Positions 45,077 through 53,370 are shown, counted from the stretch's first letter. The stretch is DNA of 64,000 nt from an uncultured Pseudoxanthomonas sp. (GCA_946479745.1 CAMLGZ010000003.1:186001-250000), one strand, 5' to 3'. Numbers and translations are program-made. Notes: generated by a model not told the origin, from the letters alone.

Positions 45077-46132
45077 ATGCCCGCGCGCAAGAAGCCCGAA
45101 ACGCCCGCCAAGCCTCACGCCTCCGGCAAGGCATCGACGATCAACGACATTGCGCGGCTGTCCGGGGTTTCCAAGAAAACCGTGTCGCGCATCATCAACC
45201 ACTCGCCGCTGGTGCGTAAGGACACGCGGGAGAAAGTGGAAGCGCTGATGCGCGAAGTCGGCTATTCGCCCGACCCGATGGCGCGCGGACTCGCGTTCCG
45301 CAAATCGTTTCTGATCGGCATGGTCTACGACAATCCGACCGCGCAGTACATCGTCAACATGCAGTACGGCGCGCTGGATGCGATCCGCGATTCGGGTTTC
45401 GAGCTGGTGGTGCATCCCTGCGACAGCCGCAACCCCAACTACATCGACGGCGTGCGCCGCTTCGCCCAACAGCAGAAGCTGCACGGCGTCATGCTGGTTC
45501 CACGCGTCTCCGAAGACCAGGCCCTGGCCGACATGCTGCTGGAAATCGGCTGCCGTTACGTGCGTATCGCGCCGGTGGCGATGGACGACATGTCGCGCAT
45601 GGTGGTGACCCACGACCGCGACGGCGCCGCTGAAGCGGCCGATTACCTGTACATGCTCGGCCACCGCGACATCGCGCTGATCACCGGCCCCAACAACTAC
45701 CGTTCCGCGTTGGAGCGCACCGCCGGTTTCGTCGAAGGGCTCGGTCGCTACGGCATGGAGCTGCCGAAGTCGCGGATTGTAGAGGCCGGCTACACCTTCG
45801 AATCGGGCGTGTCCGCGGCCGAAAAACTGCTGGCCGGCAAGCAGCGTCCCAGCGCCATCTTCACCGGCAACGACGAGATGGCCGCCGGCGTGTACAAGGT
45901 CGCCATGCGCTCGGGCATCAGCATCCCGCAGCAGCTGTCGGTGGTGGGTTTCGACGACAGTCCGCTGGCCTCGCGCCTGTGGCCCTCGCTGACTTCCGTG
46001 CGCCGCCCCACCCGCGACACCGGACGTCTGGCCGCCTCCATGCTGGTGCAGCCGGACGCCCAAGCCACCTTGTCCGCCGCCAGCGTACGCCCGCACCTGG
46101 TGATCCGCGACTCCTGCCAGCCGCCGGAGTGA
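45077..46132 (+). CDS. LacI-family repressor, probable pectin/uronate regulator
   Basis: A 351-residue LacI regulator. A basic N-terminal extension is followed by the helix-turn-helix STINDIARLSGVSKKTVSRI (about 24-43) and hinge, and a periplasmic-binding-like domain (KSFLIGMVYDNP and SVVGFDDSPLASRLWPSLT, the usual C-terminal signature). The ATG at 45077 is chosen over a GTG at 45068. It sits in the middle of the pectin locus, immediately before kduI. It is the only LacI protein in the window and so the natural binder of the three TGACACCGG boxes. The inducer is probably 2-keto-3-deoxygluconate or a related intermediate, which is inference. Confidence 0.9.
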   Translation: MPARKKPETPAKPHASGKASTINDIARLSGVSKKTVSRIINHSPLVRKDTREKVEALMREVGYSPDPMARGLAFRKSFLIGMVYDNPTAQYIVNMQYGALDAIRDSGFELVVHPCDSRNPNYIDGVRRFAQQQKLHGVMLVPRVSEDQALADMLLEIGCRYVRIAPVAMDDMSRMVVTHDRDGAAEAADYLYMLGHRDIALITGPNNYRSALERTAGFVEGLGRYGMELPKSRIVEAGYTFESGVSAAEKLLAGKQRPSAIFTGNDEMAAGVYKVAMRSGISIPQQLSVVGFDDSPLASRLWPSLTSVRRPTRDTGRLAASMLVQPDAQATLSAASVRPHLVIRDSCQPPE

Positions 46133-46189
46133 GCGGACCGAATGAGCGTGTTGCGTCCGTGTCTTTGAGCTTTGGCCTTTAGCTTGGCC

Positions 46190-46284
46190 TCCCCCTTTGA
46201 AAAAGGGGGATCGAGGGGGATTTGCCCTTGATCTTGCTCTGAAGCAAGAGCAAATCCCCCGTAGCCCCCTTTACCAAAGGGGGC
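46190..46284. repeat. Interspersed inverted repeat (CCCCCTTTGAAAAAGGGGG)
   Basis: Nested palindromes: CCCCCTTTGAAAAAGGGGG, GGGGGATTTGC against GCAAATCCCCC, and CCCCCTTTACCAAAGGGGG. The outer pairs make a cruciform-like structure between the LacI gene and the kduI promoter. A short relative lies near 5465. Confidence 0.8.
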
Positions 46285-46330
46285 AAAGCAACCGTCTTTC
46301 CCTTCTGCATGTTCCTGCCGCACTGCGAAA

Positions 46331-46345
46331 TGACACCGGTTACCA
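46331..46345. promoter_or_regulatory. Predicted pectin-regulon operator 3 (kduI-kduD)
   Basis: TGACACCGGTTACCA, preceded by GAAA and followed by TAG, is 61 bases in front of the kduI start, with the palindromic core ACCGGT. It matches the box at 39645 except for one inserted T. Confidence 0.65.
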
Positions 46346-46405
46346 TAGAGCTTAGAATCGCCCCAGCCCGAGTGCCGTCCACCCATCGCCCCCACGGAGC
46401 CGACC

Positions 46406-47254
46406 ATGTACTGCAAGACCTACCACGCTACCCACCCCGACATGATGGACGGCGCCAGCAACGACCAGCTGCGCGACCGCTACCTGATCAGCGGCCTGTT
46501 CGTGGCCGACACCGTGCAGTTGAATTACTCGCACAACGAACGCTTCGTCATCGGCGGCGCAGCTCCGGTCTCCAAGGCAGTCGAATTGCCGCGCCAGACC
46601 GAACCGGCTTCGGCCGCGGGCAAACCATTCCTGGAGCGCCGCGAACTGGGCGTGATCAACGTGGGCGCTGGCGCCGGAAAAGTCACCGTGGACGGCACGA
46701 CCTACACGCTGGGACCGAAGGATGGACTGTATGTGGCCATGGGCAGCGCGGACGTGTCCTTCGCTTCGGACGACGCCGCCAACCCCGCGCGCTATTACCT
46801 GACTTCCACGCCCGCGCACGCGCGCTTCGAAACCAAGCCGCTGGCCATCGCCAATGCGGTTTCGCTGGAACGCGGCTCGCTGGAAACCAGCAACGAACGC
46901 ACCATCTACCAGTACATCGTGCCGGCCACCTGCCAGTCCTCGCAGCTGTTGCTTGGCCTGACCGTGCTCAAGACCGGCAGTGTGTGGAACACCATGCCGC
47001 CGCACCTGCACGACCGCCGCAGCGAGGTCTATTTCTACTTCGACCTGGGCGACAACGACCGCATCTATCACTTCATGGGCGAGGCCGACGCACAACGCCA
47101 CATCGTGGTCGCCGATGGCGAGGCGGTGGTATCGCCGCCGTGGTCCATCCATATGGGTTCGGGCACCAGCAACTACTGCTTCATCTGGGCGATGGGCGGC
47201 GAGAACCTGGACTACACCGACATGAACGTCCTGGACATTTGCCAACTCAAGTAA
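46406..47254 (+). CDS. kduI: 5-keto-4-deoxyuronate isomerase
   Basis: KduI converts 5-keto-4-deoxyuronate, the product of unsaturated galacturonate, into 2,5-diketo-3-deoxygluconate. The protein is 282 residues, close to the E. coli enzyme length. It is a cupin whose zinc ligands are visible: His200, His202 and Glu207 in [15 protein letters not shown], and His249 in PWSIHMGSG. Its own operator-like box lies 61 bases upstream. kduD follows after 131 bases. The end NVLDICQLK is the family's usual tail. It acts in the cytoplasm. Confidence 0.95.
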   Translation: MYCKTYHATHPDMMDGASNDQLRDRYLISGLFVADTVQLNYSHNERFVIGGAAPVSKAVELPRQTEPASAAGKPFLERRELGVINVGAGAGKVTVDGTTYTLGPKDGLYVAMGSADVSFASDDAANPARYYLTSTPAHARFETKPLAIANAVSLERGSLETSNERTIYQYIVPATCQSSQLLLGLTVLKTGSVWNTMPPHLHDRRSEVYFYFDLGDNDRIYHFMGEADAQRHIVVADGEAVVSPPWSIHMGSGTSNYCFIWAMGGENLDYTDMNVLDICQLK

Positions 47255-47267
47255 AGCCGACCGCGGC

Positions 47268-47344
47268 CTTTGTAGAGCCGAGCTTGCTCGGCTGAAGCCT
47301 TACCCGGAAAAGAAAAGCAGCGGAGCAAGCTCCGCTCTACAAAA
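47268..47344. repeat. Hairpin repeat between kduI and kduD
   Basis: TTTGTAGAGCCGAGCTTGCT and, facing it, CGGAGCAAGCTCCGCTCTAC. It is the same family as 24691 and 61819-61883. Inside the kduI-kduD pair it may set unequal expression. Confidence 0.8.
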
Positions 47345-47385
47345 ACCAGCACACCAGAAATCAACCCACGCACCGAGGGCAGCAC

Positions 47386-48144
47386 ATGGCAAGCAACGCA
47401 TTCAGTCTGGAAGGAAAGGTCGCACTGGTGACCGGCGCCAACACGGGCCTGGGCCAGGGCATTGCGCTGGCGCTGGCCGAAGCCGGTGCGGATATCGCTG
47501 GAGCCGGCATCGTGGCTGCGACCGAGACCGAAGAAAAAGTGAAGGCGCTCGGCCGCCGTTTCCTCAACATCGAAGCCAACCTGATGAGCATCGAGCCCAT
47601 CGATCGCATCATCGCCGAAACCCTCGCCGGACTCGGTGGCCTGGACATCCTGGTCAACAACGCAGGATTGATCCGCCGTGCCGATGCGGTGGAATTCAGC
47701 GAAAAGGACTGGGACGACGTGATGAACGTCAACATAAAGGGCGCGTTCTTCATGTCGCAGGCCGCAGGCAAGCACTTCATCGCCCAGGGCCACGGCAAGA
47801 TCATCAACATCGCTTCGATGCTGTCGTTCCAGGGCGGCGTGCGGGTGCCCTCCTATACCGCCAGCAAGTCCGGCATCGCTGGCATCACCCGTCTGCTGGC
47901 CAACGAATGGGCCGCCAAGGGCGTGAACATCAACGCCATCGCGCCCGGTTACATGGCCACCGACAACACCGCGCAGCTGCGCGCCGATGCCGAGCGCAAC
48001 AAGGCGATCCTGGACCGCATCCCGGCCAGCCGCTGGGGCGAACCGGCGGATCTTGGCGGCACCGCCGTGTTCCTGGCTTCGCGCGCTTCCGATTACGTCA
48101 ACGGCGCGGTGATTCCCGTCGATGGCGGCTGGCTGGCGCGATAA
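47386..48144 (+). CDS. kduD: 2-deoxy-D-gluconate 3-dehydrogenase
   Basis: KduD reduces 2,5-diketo-3-deoxygluconate to 2-keto-3-deoxygluconate, the substrate of KdgK. This 252-residue SDR has TGANTGLGQGIALAL for cofactor binding, NNAGLIRRADAVEFS, a catalytic YTASKSG with the preceding Ser in NIASMLSFQGG, and the C-terminal SDYVNGAVIPVDGGWLAR, which is very typical of KduD. It lies downstream of kduI and probably shares its promoter. Confidence 0.94.
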   Translation: MASNAFSLEGKVALVTGANTGLGQGIALALAEAGADIAGAGIVAATETEEKVKALGRRFLNIEANLMSIEPIDRIIAETLAGLGGLDILVNNAGLIRRADAVEFSEKDWDDVMNVNIKGAFFMSQAAGKHFIAQGHGKIINIASMLSFQGGVRVPSYTASKSGIAGITRLLANEWAAKGVNINAIAPGYMATDNTAQLRADAERNKAILDRIPASRWGEPADLGGTAVFLASRASDYVNGAVIPVDGGWLAR

Positions 48145-48151
48145 AGCCTTT

Positions 48152-48229
48152 GTAGGAGCGCCCCCTGGGCGCGAGCTTTTGATCAGGTTGTGGCAAGCCA
48201 AAGAGCTCGCGCCCATGGGGCGCTCCTAC
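48152..48229. repeat. REP-like hairpin after kduD
   Basis: GTAGGAGCGCCCCCTGGGCG against CGCCCATGGGGCGCTCCTAC, with inner arms GCGAGCTTT and AAGAGCTCGC. It is related in its outer part to 55229-55296. It probably stabilises or ends the kduI-kduD mRNA. Confidence 0.85.
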
Positions 48230-48273
48230 CGTCGGGCGATGTTGGAATCCTGCAGTGGCATAGGTGCGATGAC

Positions 48274-49398
48274 ATGCTGAAGCGAATCTTCCTGCTGACT
48301 TTCTTCATGCTGGCGGGGTCGGCGGCCGCTGCGGAACCTGTGCGCCGCGTCTTCATCGCTGGCGACTCCACCGCCAGCGAATACGGCGTCGAGCGCGCGC
48401 CGCGCACCGGTTGGGGACAGGTGCTGCAGACCTATCTGGACAAAACCTGGGAAGTGCGCAACCACGCGCAGAGCGGGCGCAGCTCGCGCAGTTTCATCGA
48501 CCAAGGCTGGTTGGACGGCATCGCCAAGGAGCTGCACAAGGGCGATGTGCTGCTGATCCAGTTCGGCCATAACGACGAGAAGATCGAGGATGCCGCGCGC
48601 TACAACGAGCCGTTGCAGGCCTATCCGCAATGGTTGATGCGCTATGTGACCCTGGCGCGCGAACGCGGCGCCACGCCGATCCTCATCACCCCGGTGGCGC
48701 GGCGCAAGTTCGATCACGGCCAGTTGCTGGATACGCACGGACTTTATTCGCAGGCCGTGCGCGATCTGGCCAAGCGCGAGCAAGTCGGCCTGATCGACCT
48801 GGGTGCCACCAGCATGGACTGGCTGCGTGCCTTGGGCGACCAACCGTCCAAGGCCTTCTATATGCATGTGCCGGAACAGAACCAAGCCGACGACACCCAT
48901 TTCCAGCGTCGCGGAGCCTTCGCCGTGGCGTGCCTGGTGGTGGGAGGCTGGGAAAAGCTCGACCCTTCGTTGAAACAGCACCTCGTGCGCGACACCGATT
49001 GCGGCGCGCGTCCGACTGCGCTGGCCGATCGCGCCTCGCAAGCGCACCCTTCTCTGGTCGCGCACGAACGCGACATAGCGACCGCACAACCCGGCCCCCA
49101 TGGCGGTGCGGATGAAACCACGGCGTATCCTTTCTTCAAGGATGCGCCGGACCTGTCGTTCGAGTTCCGCAAGCGCGTCCTGCATCGCGGCGCCGGTATC
49201 GGTCTGCACCAACACGACCATGACGAGATCTACTATGTGATCAGCGGAACCGGCGTCTACACGCTGGACGGCAAGGAACACGCCGTCGGTCCCGGCAATG
49301 CCATGCTGACCCGACCCGGCAGCACTCATTCCATCCGCCAGACCGGCGAGGACGATCTGGTCCTGCTGATCAACTACCGCAAGAAAGGCGCCCAATAG
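48274..49398 (+). CDS. Rhamnogalacturonan acetylesterase-like SGNH hydrolase fused to a cupin
   Basis: A 374-residue exported protein. The signal peptide ends SAAAAEP. The first domain (about 20-265) is an SGNH/GDSL hydrolase of the rhamnogalacturonan-acetylesterase type: FIAGDSTASEYG with the nucleophile Ser, a block-III FGHNDEK, and DDTHFQRRGA with the catalytic Asp/His. It would strip acetyl groups from pectin rhamnogalacturonan. The second domain (about 285-374) is a cupin: HQHDHDEIYYVISGTGVYTL and RPGSTHSI. That fusion is unusual. The open frame starts at 48190 but the signal peptide begins at 48274. It lies 129 bases after kduD. Confidence 0.87.
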   Translation: MLKRIFLLTFFMLAGSAAAAEPVRRVFIAGDSTASEYGVERAPRTGWGQVLQTYLDKTWEVRNHAQSGRSSRSFIDQGWLDGIAKELHKGDVLLIQFGHNDEKIEDAARYNEPLQAYPQWLMRYVTLARERGATPILITPVARRKFDHGQLLDTHGLYSQAVRDLAKREQVGLIDLGATSMDWLRALGDQPSKAFYMHVPEQNQADDTHFQRRGAFAVACLVVGGWEKLDPSLKQHLVRDTDCGARPTALADRASQAHPSLVAHERDIATAQPGPHGGADETTAYPFFKDAPDLSFEFRKRVLHRGAGIGLHQHDHDEIYYVISGTGVYTLDGKEHAVGPGNAMLTRPGSTHSIRQTGEDDLVLLINYRKKGAQ

Positions 49399-49419
49399 CC
49401 GGAAGCGGCGTTGTCCCTA

Positions 49420-49600
49420 GAGCCTGTTCAGAGTCTCGATCAGAAAGCGTTTTTTGCCACGGATCAGAGTGCATCAACACGGATAGGGCCAAGCGGCTGA
49501 ACAAGATCTCGCTGAGGTGACTCAGTCTTTGCTCATCCGCGTCGATCTGCTCTGATCCGTGGCAAAAATGCTCTTCTGGCCGAGACTTTGAACAGGTTCC
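49420..49600. mobile_element. MITE-like palindromic element
   Basis: A 181-bp element with long imperfect terminal inverted repeats of about 65 bases. The left end is GAGCCTGTTCAGAGTCTCGA; the right end read in reverse is GGAACCTGTTCAAAGTCTCG. The inner parts share TTTTTGCCACGGATCAGAG. Both outer sides carry TA (49418-49419 and 49601-49602), as expected for a TA target duplication. No reading frame is inside. It is probably a non-autonomous element mobilised by an IS630- or IS5-type transposase encoded elsewhere. Confidence 0.8.
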
Positions 49601-49628
49601 TACTTCGCCGGCCTTATTTTCGCCAGGA

Positions 49629-50090
49629 TTATTTCGCCAACGGACGCGCCCAACGCGCGTAGCTACGTTCGATGTCCTTGCGCAATTCGCGATAAGGCGC
49701 AGTGCCCGGTTTGGCCTGCAGGCGCGTCGCTACGCCCGCCCATCCTTCGGCGTGATCGCTGGACCACTCGCGCACCACGGCGCGACAGGGCTGCGCAACC
49801 CGCTGAGCCAGCGCACAGGCCATGAAGATGTCGCCGGGCGTCCAGGCAGGCTGTTGCTGCATGGCTTCCACGTAATCGCGCGGCACCGAGTAATAACGCG
49901 CGAGCTCATCGGCGAAACTCTGCGGATAGCGTGCCGCATAGCGGTTGATGTCCGTCAGGTGCCGGTCTATCCAGGCATCGCCGGTGCGGGGCTGGTAGAG
50001 GGGTTCGGCAAGCTGGGCCAACACCTGCGCGCCAGGAGCCAGAAGCAAGGCAATGGTCAGCAGCAGGCGGCAGGGGAGTAAGTGGGCCAT
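49629..50090 (-). CDS. Exported hypothetical protein
   Basis: A 153-residue protein with a signal peptide (LLLTIALLLAPGAQVLAQ) and a helical mature part. Two cysteines (in ACALAQRVAQPCRAV) could form a disulfide. The central segment RYAARYPQSFADELARYYSV and a C-terminal RELRKDIERSYARWARP look conserved in type, but I cannot assign a family. It is encoded 18 bases downstream of the HAD hydrolase and probably co-transcribed with it. Confidence 0.7.
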   Translation of the reverse strand: MAHLLPCRLLLTIALLLAPGAQVLAQLAEPLYQPRTGDAWIDRHLTDINRYAARYPQSFADELARYYSVPRDYVEAMQQQPAWTPGDIFMACALAQRVAQPCRAVVREWSSDHAEGWAGVATRLQAKPGTAPYRELRKDIERSYARWARPLAK

Positions 50091-50108
50091 GGCTGGATTG
50101 TGCCGCAG

Positions 50109-50852
50109 TCAGGCCTGGATCGCCGCAGCCGCCAACCGCAATAGCGCATCGGGCAGGTCGCGGGCGGTTTCGACCCGCAGCATGCGCGGCTCGCCTTCGG
50201 CGATCGTATGCTCTGCCTCATGCGCCCAGGTGATGTGGTACGGCATATGGATGCCCCAACCCCCAAGCGCGACCACGGGTTCGATATCCGAACGCAGGGA
50301 ATTTCCGATCATCGCGAACCCGGCGGCAGGCACGTCAAGTTCGCGCAGCACGCGCGAGTAGGTCCTGGCGTCCTTTTCGGATACCACTTCGATACGATGA
50401 AACAGGTCCGCCAGGCCCGACTCTTCGATCTTGGACTCCTGGTGGAACAGGTCGCCCTTGGTGATCAGCACTATCTCGTGCCGGGAGGCGATGGTTTCCA
50501 CCGCCTCGCGGATGCCATCGATAAGTTCCACCGGATGCTGCAGGGTGGTGCGACCGATCTCGATCACGCGGTGGATGTCGCGCGCGCCGATGCGCTCGCC
50601 GGTGAGTTGCACGGCCGACTCGATCATCGACAGAGTCATGCCCTTTACGCCGTAGCCGAATATGCGCAGGTTGCGACGCTCCACTTCCAGCAGATGCTGC
50701 AGGGTGCGCGCGTCGGTCAGATCGATGTACTGGCCTATGATTTCTTCGAAGGCCAACTCCGCCGCGCGGTAATAGTCCTCGCTCTTCCACAGCGTATCGT
50801 CGCCGTCGAATCCCACCCACTTGATCGCCTGCGCCATCCGCTGCTCCATCAT
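50109..50852 (-). CDS. HAD-superfamily hydrolase
   Basis: A 247-residue phosphatase-like protein of the haloacid dehalogenase superfamily. Motif I is FDGDDTLW (nucleophile in DGDDT), motif II is VLITKGD, and motif III/IV is VSEKDARTYSRVL with MIGNSLRSDIEP. A helical cap lies between them. ATG codons at 50852, 50849 and 50837 are all possible; the last gives MAQAIKWVGF directly. It is probably a cytoplasmic small-molecule phosphatase of unknown substrate. Confidence 0.85.
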   Translation of the reverse strand: MMEQRMAQAIKWVGFDGDDTLWKSEDYYRAAELAFEEIIGQYIDLTDARTLQHLLEVERRNLRIFGYGVKGMTLSMIESAVQLTGERIGARDIHRVIEIGRTTLQHPVELIDGIREAVETIASRHEIVLITKGDLFHQESKIEESGLADLFHRIEVVSEKDARTYSRVLRELDVPAAGFAMIGNSLRSDIEPVVALGGWGIHMPYHITWAHEAEHTIAEGEPRMLRVETARDLPDALLRLAAAAIQA

Positions 50853-50960
50853 CCGTGCCTCAGGATATCAGCGCCCCACCACATAAAGCGGAGGGCGACC
50901 CGCCAAGGCCGCCCTCCACTCCTGCGCACGCACCCCGCGCAGGCCAATCGTCGTCGCTGA

Positions 50961-51260
50961 TCAGCTGCCCGACTTCGGCGCCTCGTCGTTAGCGGGCGGT
51001 GTCGCCGGCTCCGTCGCAGGAGGCGCGTTCGGATCCGCCTGTGGCGGCGTGGTGGTGGGTTCCGTCGCGGGCGGCGGCGCCGTATCAGCGGGCGGTGGCG
51101 ACGTTTCGGCGGGCGGCGGCGTCGATTCGGCGGGCGCCGCCGGCGGTTCCTCGGCAGGTTTGTTGCAGCCGGAAACCAGCGCCGCACCCGGCAACGCCAA
51201 CGCCAGCAGCAGCGCGGTACGCACCGGGAAACCGGCGATCTTGGAATTTTCGTTACTCAT
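50961..51260 (-). CDS. Small proline-rich lipoprotein
   Basis: A 99-residue protein. Its lipoprotein signal ends ALVSGC, and the mature part is almost wholly low-complexity Pro/Ala/Thr/Glu repeats (PPPAETSPPPADTAPPPA). AGGAGAAG precedes the ATG at 51260, so the frame to 51305 is not used. It may be a spacer anchored in the outer membrane. No domain is recognised. Confidence 0.7.
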   Translation of the reverse strand: MSNENSKIAGFPVRTALLLALALPGAALVSGCNKPAEEPPAAPAESTPPPAETSPPPADTAPPPATEPTTTPPQADPNAPPATEPATPPANDEAPKSGS

Positions 51261-51313
51261 GGACTTCTCCTCATTCTTGAGCTGGCTCGAAACGAGCGAA
51301 TTCAAAACGAGAA

Positions 51314-51333
51314 GGGGCGGCTTGCGCCGCCCC
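51314..51333 (-). terminator. GC hairpin downstream of the EF-hand gene
   Basis: GGGGCGGC, TTGC loop and GCCGCCCC form a perfect 8-bp stem 56 bases beyond the stop of the EF-hand gene and before the lipoprotein. It is a likely transcript end on the minus strand. Confidence 0.6.
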
Positions 51334-51388
51334 TCCCCCGGATCCGGTGCAAGGGCACCGGTTCAAAAGCGACTACTGAATTGTGTGA

Positions 51389-51787
51389 TTACTTATCGGA
51401 CTTCGGCTCGCCGTAGTTCTTGCTCACGAACGCCTTGTACTCATCGGGGGTCAGCTTGCCGTCGGTATCGGCGTCGGCTTTGTCGAAAATCTGCGAAAGA
51501 CCGGCGTTGGAGGACGCTTCCTGTTTGCTGATGGCGCCATCTTTGTCGGTATCCACATCGTTCCAGCCTTGCTTGCCGCTCGATGCGGCGCCGGTAGCCT
51601 GTTCGGTCGGCTGTGTGGCAGCGCCCTGTGCGCTGTCGGTGGGGGTTGCCGATTCAGTGGGAGTCGGCTGCTCGGTCTGCGGCTGCGCGGCCTCTTCGGC
51701 CTGGGACTGCGCATAGGCCATCGGCATCGCCAGAGCGGCGGACAGTGCGATCAGACCTAGCATGGACTTGCGGTTGGTGTTCTTCAT
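51389..51787 (-). CDS. Exported EF-hand calcium-binding protein
   Basis: A 132-residue protein. The signal peptide ends AMPMAYAQ; a Gln/Pro/Thr-rich spacer (about residues 25-75) follows, then two EF-hand loops, DTDKDGAISKQE and DADTDGKLTPDE, with all calcium-coordinating positions filled. The ATG at 51787 follows GGAGT. Such proteins are common in xanthomonads and probably act in the periplasm as calcium buffers or sensors. The lipoprotein downstream has a similar low-complexity spacer. Confidence 0.85.
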   Translation of the reverse strand: MKNTNRKSMLGLIALSAALAMPMAYAQSQAEEAAQPQTEQPTPTESATPTDSAQGAATQPTEQATGAASSGKQGWNDVDTDKDGAISKQEASSNAGLSQIFDKADADTDGKLTPDEYKAFVSKNYGEPKSDK

Positions 51788-51984
51788 CGTCGTTACTCCG
51801 TAGGTGTGGTGCGTATTCGTCGCACGCCGACACCATGCACATGCGCTGCTGAATCGAATAGGCAGGCGAATCGGCCGCTGCACACTGCGTTAACCACAAG
51901 GGCCGCAGAAGCGATTACCCACTTCGTTAGCGGACCGTGAGCGGGGAGTAAGTCCGGCGTTTTCTTTGTGATGACGTTGTGATT

Positions 51985-52398
51985 TCAATCGGGCTTATCG
52001 GGGTTTTCGCTTTGTTTTGAAACGCTATTTTTACGAAACCCGCCGCTGAACAGTTGCCAACCGACCGCCACTCCGGTCAACGCACCGGCCGCTTCGCAGA
52101 CCACGCGTGCGCCCAGCGACTCGGCATCGTGGATTCCCTGCAGCGCCAGACGCGCATACAGAGGCGACTCCAGCTTCATGATGCCGAGATAGAAAAGATT
52201 CCACGCGTCGATGCCTCCCGCCACCACGGCCGCAGTCACGCACGCCCAGCCGATCGCATGACCCACGCTTGCGCCCGCCCGCCGCATCAGCCAATGCCAC
52301 AAGCCATAGGAAAGTATTCCGATCAGCAAAGCGATCAGGCCCGCCTCCATCGCGCCCAGGAACCCCAGATGCAGCGGCAGGTTCATGGACGGCGGCAC
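51985..52398 (-). CDS. Hypothetical small membrane protein
   Basis: A 137-residue protein with three or four predicted helices: GFLGAMEAGLIALLIGILSY, VGHAIGWACVTAAVVAGG and AGALTGVAVGWQLF. The start may be the second Met (52386, MNLPLHLG), which gives a better N-terminus. The C-terminal tail is polar. No family is recognised. Confidence 0.65.
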   Translation of the reverse strand: MPPSMNLPLHLGFLGAMEAGLIALLIGILSYGLWHWLMRRAGASVGHAIGWACVTAAVVAGGIDAWNLFYLGIMKLESPLYARLALQGIHDAESLGARVVCEAAGALTGVAVGWQLFSGGFRKNSVSKQSENPDKPD

Positions 52399-52504
52399 GC
52401 AGGGATTGACGAAGCATTGGTCATGACCGTGCGTACTCTGAATCCGAAGAGGAAATCCACTCTAACGCAGTGTCGACCGCGGGCCGGCGCGGGTTTACTC
52501 CTAT

Positions 52505-52560
52505 GAGCACGCTCATACGAGCACGCTCATACGACCCCGCTCGTACGAGCCTGCGCGCAC
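52505..52560. repeat. Short tandem repeat of a 14-base unit
   Basis: The unit GAGCACGCTCATAC occurs twice exactly at 52505 and 52519, then in two degenerate forms (GACCCCGCTCGTAC at 52533 and GAGCCTGCGCGCAC at 52547). It contains GAGC/GCTC inverted pairs, and GCTCGTACGAGC (52539-52550) is a perfect palindrome. It lies just beyond the stop of the CPXCG gene. Confidence 0.75.
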
Positions 52561-52568
52561 AAATCTGC

Positions 52569-52757
52569 TCAGGCATCGTTTTCGGCACGCACCACCAGCA
52601 CGACTCCCTCTTCGCCATGCGCGGTCACCGACACATGGATGGGACGGCAACAGACCTGGCAATCCTCGACGTACTGCTGATGGTCCACGGAATCGTCGAC
52701 GAACAGATCGATGGTTTCGCCGCAATAAGGGCACTGGATGGATTCGAAAGGAAGCAT
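52569..52757 (-). CDS. CPXCG-motif cysteine-rich protein
   Basis: A 62-residue protein with two CxxC-type pairs, QCPYCGE and EDCQVCCRPI, spaced to bind one metal ion (zinc ribbon-like). The ATG at 52757 gives the family start MLPFESIQCPYCG; a longer frame to 52814 is not family-like. Small CPXCG proteins are widespread in gammaproteobacteria, and their role is not established. Confidence 0.8.
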   Translation of the reverse strand: MLPFESIQCPYCGETIDLFVDDSVDHQQYVEDCQVCCRPIHVSVTAHGEEGVVLVVRAENDA

Positions 52758-52872
52758 ATCCCCGGCTCCGCCGTTGCAGGATACCGTTCTACCACTGCCA
52801 TCCCGACCCGTCACGCATGGCTAACTCTGCAGGGAGGGTAATAGGAACGGTCGTTAGAAAGAGGGTGAGATC

Positions 52873-53370
52873 ATGCAAACCCGTCATGTCTTCAGCGTCC
52901 CCGACCTGGCTGCCGCCGAGGAAGCCCTCCGCGTTGCGCGTCAGGCAGGCCTTACCAACGACAACCTGTCCCTGATCGCCCGCGCCGACATAGAACTGGG
53001 CTCGATTCAGGACTCGCACAAGGATGCGGCCACCGATTTCATGCCGGCGGCCCTGCGCGGCGCGGCCACCGGAGGCGCCGTGGGCCTGGTGGCCGGACTG
53101 GCCGCCGTCGCATTTCCTCCGCTGGGGGTAACCCTGGCCGGTGCGGCTCTGCTGACGGTGGGCGGCGCAGCGGTCGGCACCTGGGTATCGGCGCTGGTCG
53201 GATCGACGGTCGACGATCCGGTCAGGCGCAAGTTCGAGCAGGAAATAAAGGCCGGCCGCATCCTGGTGGTGCTGGATGCAGAAGATCCGCAACTGCCCGC
53301 CGCCGAAGCCGCCCTGCTCGGGATCGGTGCGGCACGCTTACCGTATGAAGGCACCACCGCGTTGACATGA
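52873..53370 (+). CDS. Hypothetical protein with a glycine-rich membrane hairpin
   Basis: A 165-residue protein. It has an N-terminal soluble region (FSVPDLAAAEEALRVARQAG), a central glycine-zipper-like hydrophobic hairpin (GAATGGAVGLVAGLAAVAFP, LTVGGAAVGTWVSALVG) and a C-terminal beta-rich part ending PYEGTT. It is similar in design to DUF1269/YflT-type stress proteins. AGGGTGAGATC precedes the ATG. The function is unknown. Confidence 0.75.
   Translation: MQTRHVFSVPDLAAAEEALRVARQAGLTNDNLSLIARADIELGSIQDSHKDAATDFMPAALRGAATGGAVGLVAGLAAVAFPPLGVTLAGAALLTVGGAAVGTWVSALVGSTVDDPVRRKFEQEIKAGRILVVLDAEDPQLPAAEAALLGIGAARLPYEGTTALT

Noticed and set aside
49420..49600. Simple rho-independent terminator
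   Set aside because: The inverted repeat is far too long and is flanked by TA on both sides, so a MITE-like element fits better.
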